A stretch of DNA of 64,000 nt from Leishmania mexicana MHOM/GT/2001/U1103 (taxonomy: Eukaryota; Euglenozoa; Kinetoplastea; Trypanosomatida; Trypanosomatidae): NCBI RefSeq assembly GCF_000234665.1, contig NC_018338.1, positions 1,032,084 to 1,096,083 of the forward strand. Direction: 5' to 3'. Under the pieces are notes generated by a model. That model was not told where the DNA came from, did not search any database, and saw nothing but the letters and a program-made list of their open reading frames with translations. Below are positions 62,116 to 64,000 of this stretch, in pieces (the stretch's first letter is position 1; each line of letters opens with the position of its first letter). Made by a program: the position numbers and the translations under genes.

Positions 62116-63939
62116 TCATCTCGGTGGCCGTTGGTAGCTGCTGCTGATGTCGCGCTCGTGCGCCAGCGCGTCGCGGTCAAGTGACTGGCGGTACTCGTCA
62201 ATAATGTTCGGTACCCAGTCCGGCATCGGCTTCGTCTTGGCGTCACGCAGTGGCACCCAAGGCGCCGCACGACGCTGCCGCTCGCGCCTCAACATTGCCC
62301 GCACCCGTCGCTGCTCCGCTACCATCCAATGGTCGTAGTCGCTGCCGCGGCGACGTGCGAGCCGCCGCCAGCGCATGAACTCATTCGCCTCGTGCGCACG
62401 ATCTTGCTGCTCCGCCTCATCGAGGTTGATGTCATCAGCGCTGACTCGCAGCCGGTTGACGCCAATGTCAACGGAGGCATGCTTCGCCTGCAAGTCTAAT
62501 GTGGAGTGCTCCTGCTTCGTCTCCACCGGCAGGTAATCCCAGTTGCCCCGCGGGCGGAGGGTATAGAGCACGACTGACATAGATATGAGCAGATCGGACG
62601 GCGTCTCGCTTGGAGAAGGGAGGCTGTCGAGAAGAAGCCGCGTGCTTCGCCGCGACAATCTCCTTTCCAGACGACGAAGCATGTTCCGCTTGTGGTTCGG
62701 GCCGGCAAAGAGAATGTAGCCGCTTTGTGCATCGTCCTCAGCGCTGGACGCGCCGGTGAAGCGGTCGAGGCAGAAGTCCGAAAGTAACTCCTCTCTCGCC
62801 TCGGAGACACCGGCGAGGCCGCGCGACGACGATGCCGCGTAGGAGGAGTCGGGCCGCCGCGGTGCCGGAAGAGGCACGGGCGCCGCCCCCACCACACTAG
62901 ACCGAAAGACGCGTCCAACAGACGCCTCCGACGAGGAGACAAACCCTGTCTGAATGCCGGCACTCTCACCATCCACGTCGGCAGCGTCTGCCTGTGCGGT
63001 ATAGCAGAGCGGCAGAAGGTTGTTGCGCTCGACAACGTGATTTAGCAAGCCATACACGTCGTCGCCGTCCTCCTCCTTCAACGTGTAGATTGGGACGGAG
63101 GTTTGAAAGTGCGCCCCGCGGGCAGCGCGAATGACGCGGTGGTCGTACAGGTCAGCGCAGTGATTTGTCGCGATGATCGCGTCGTACTGATACCCCGAGG
63201 CAGTGCGGAGGAGGGTGCCTAGCACACCAGGGTCCTCGACGTTGTCGAGGACAAGCACACGGTTAAGGCGCTGGTGATTTGCTATGAGCTGCTCCTTCAT
63301 CGGTGGCGTTGGGATCTCAAAGTCACCAACGTAGCCGTCTGAGCCCGGGTTGACGGCAGCTGACACAGACCTGTCAACAAGCACGACGTCCGTTTTCCGG
63401 CGGTCATGGAGCAACTCCGGGATCGCTTTGCCGCGCTCTACCATCAGGTGACGTGGCCTGTGTCCGGCGCGGCACAGCTCCTCGATCATAGCCCGTCCAC
63501 CGATGACGAGCATCTGCCGTGCTTGTCGGTACTTCTCGTTAGTGCTGAGCTTCACAAAGTGCTGCACCAACGCGTGATTCACGTCGTCGATGACTGTTCC
63601 CTCCCAGAGCACCTCCTGCTGCATTTGGAGCAGCAGCGCCTTCTGGGCCTGCTTCTTGAGATCCTCTGCCGAAAGGCCAGCAGAGGTCGACGAGGAAGAC
63701 GCAGAGGCGGCGGCGCAGCTCGCTCGTATCGGTATAGTGACGTTGCGCTGCGACGGATCCTTGGGTGCGAGCGGGTGACGGTAGGCGGACTTGCTCATCC
63801 GGGCGACGGTGCGCTGCTCCCCAATGGAGGACTGGAAGCGGCGAGCTGTGCATAGCCTCGATACCCCGACTACGGTGCAGCGCCTGATGTGATCATCCTG
63901 CGAGACGATGCCCGGTAAAGAATGTGCGTATCGTTTCAT
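62116..63939 (-). CDS. SpoU/TrmH-type (SPOUT) rRNA methyltransferase-like protein, predicted mitochondrial
   Basis: 607 aa. SPOUT enzymes 2'-O-methylate rRNA or tRNA using SAM bound in a C-terminal knot. Seen: a basic N-terminus resembling a mitochondrial presequence, a substrate-binding-like domain (about 138-170), motif 1 LDNVEDPGVLGTLLRTA (231-247, with the catalytic Arg), and motif 2 VIRAARGAHF (269-278). A Ser/Ala-rich insert of roughly 70 residues follows, then a weak motif 3 region. There the usual N/S-E-G reads AGPNH and the S-L-N-V-S-x-A knot reads SDLLISMSVVLY. The last about 130 residues are charged. Human MRM3-like proteins are the nearest kind I can name. The weak knot may mean poor or no SAM binding. 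The ATG at 63937-63939 is used; the frame is open to 63981 but without ATG, and the window ends 61 bp upstream. Confidence 0.82.
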   Translation of the reverse strand: MKRYAHSLPGIVSQDDHIRRCTVVGVSRLCTARRFQSSIGEQRTVARMSKSAYRHPLAPKDPSQRNVTIPIRASCAAASASSSSTSAGLSAEDLKKQAQKALLLQMQQEVLWEGTVIDDVNHALVQHFVKLSTNEKYRQARQMLVIGGRAMIEELCRAGHRPRHLMVERGKAIPELLHDRRKTDVVLVDRSVSAAVNPGSDGYVGDFEIPTPPMKEQLIANHQRLNRVLVLDNVEDPGVLGTLLRTASGYQYDAIIATNHCADLYDHRVIRAARGAHFQTSVPIYTLKEEDGDDVYGLLNHVVERNNLLPLCYTAQADAADVDGESAGIQTGFVSSSEASVGRVFRSSVVGAAPVPLPAPRRPDSSYAASSSRGLAGVSEAREELLSDFCLDRFTGASSAEDDAQSGYILFAGPNHKRNMLRRLERRLSRRSTRLLLDSLPSPSETPSDLLISMSVVLYTLRPRGNWDYLPVETKQEHSTLDLQAKHASVDIGVNRLRVSADDINLDEAEQQDRAHEANEFMRWRRLARRRGSDYDHWMVAEQRRVRAMLRRERQRRAAPWVPLRDAKTKPMPDWVPNIIDEYRQSLDRDALAHERDISSSYQRPPR

Positions 63940-64000
63940 GACGACGGACCAGTAACTCACTCTATGTTCTCCACGCTTCAACGACTTGATGCCCTATGAG

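Noticed and set aside
1..64000. Strand-switch region or centromere-like AT-rich block
   Set aside because: All supported genes are on the minus strand and no extended AT-rich block is visible.

Overview
The window looks like nuclear DNA of a trypanosomatid of the Leishmania group. Every convincing gene is intronless and on the minus strand, so this is one directional polycistronic cluster of at least 63 kb with no strand switch. Intergenic regions are long (0.5-5 kb) and full of purine runs, CA/TG repeats and G-runs, which read as polypyrimidine tracts in the transcribed sense. Several start codons lie just after a polypyrimidine tract plus AG, the pattern of spliced-leader trans-splicing. 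The genus is inferred from gene content and style; I cannot name a species or chromosome. Two runs of exactly 100 N (30281-30380 and 43281-43380) mark assembly gaps of unknown length.

Layout in plus coordinates (transcription runs right to left). 0.8-2.8 kb: EngB/YihA-like GTPase with a mitochondrial-type N-terminus. 3.9-7.9 kb: large protein with a Dpy-30/RIIa-like N-terminus and an IQ motif, probably flagellar. 11.2-13.3 kb: major facilitator (MFS-A). 16.3-16.8 kb: small single-pass membrane protein. 21.9-23.1 kb: type I surface protein with a possible C-type-lectin-like ectodomain. 24.0-25.2 kb: possible remains of a polytopic membrane protein gene. 27.1-28.3 kb: membrane-anchored alpha/beta hydrolase. 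29.4-46.6 kb: a repeat-rich MFS array with one intact gene (MFS1), a frameshifted pseudogene, a copy cut by a gap (MFS2), a divergent intact gene (MFS3), and probably at least one more copy hidden in the first gap. 48.3-64 kb: a compact housekeeping block: cupin-like hypothetical protein, selenocysteine lyase, LEO1 (PAF1 complex), small basic protein, pseudokinase, TRAPPC1/Bet5 and a SpoU/TrmH-type methyltransferase-like protein that runs almost to the window edge.

The left and middle parts are shaped by recent direct repeats. A 649-bp GC-rich core occurs five times, three of them inside a 1,390-bp element. A different 457-bp element occurs twice. Four of the five core copies lie 3' of an MFS gene or of a gap where one is predicted, so they may act as shared 3' UTR control modules and as substrates for the repeat-driven amplification known in Leishmania.

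The genes do not form one pathway. Three loose themes appear: transport (the MFS family), possible mitochondrial ribosome maturation (EngB-like GTPase and SpoU-like protein), and ordinary nuclear and secretory functions (LEO1, TRAPPC1). I found no CRISPR array, rRNA or convincing tRNA.
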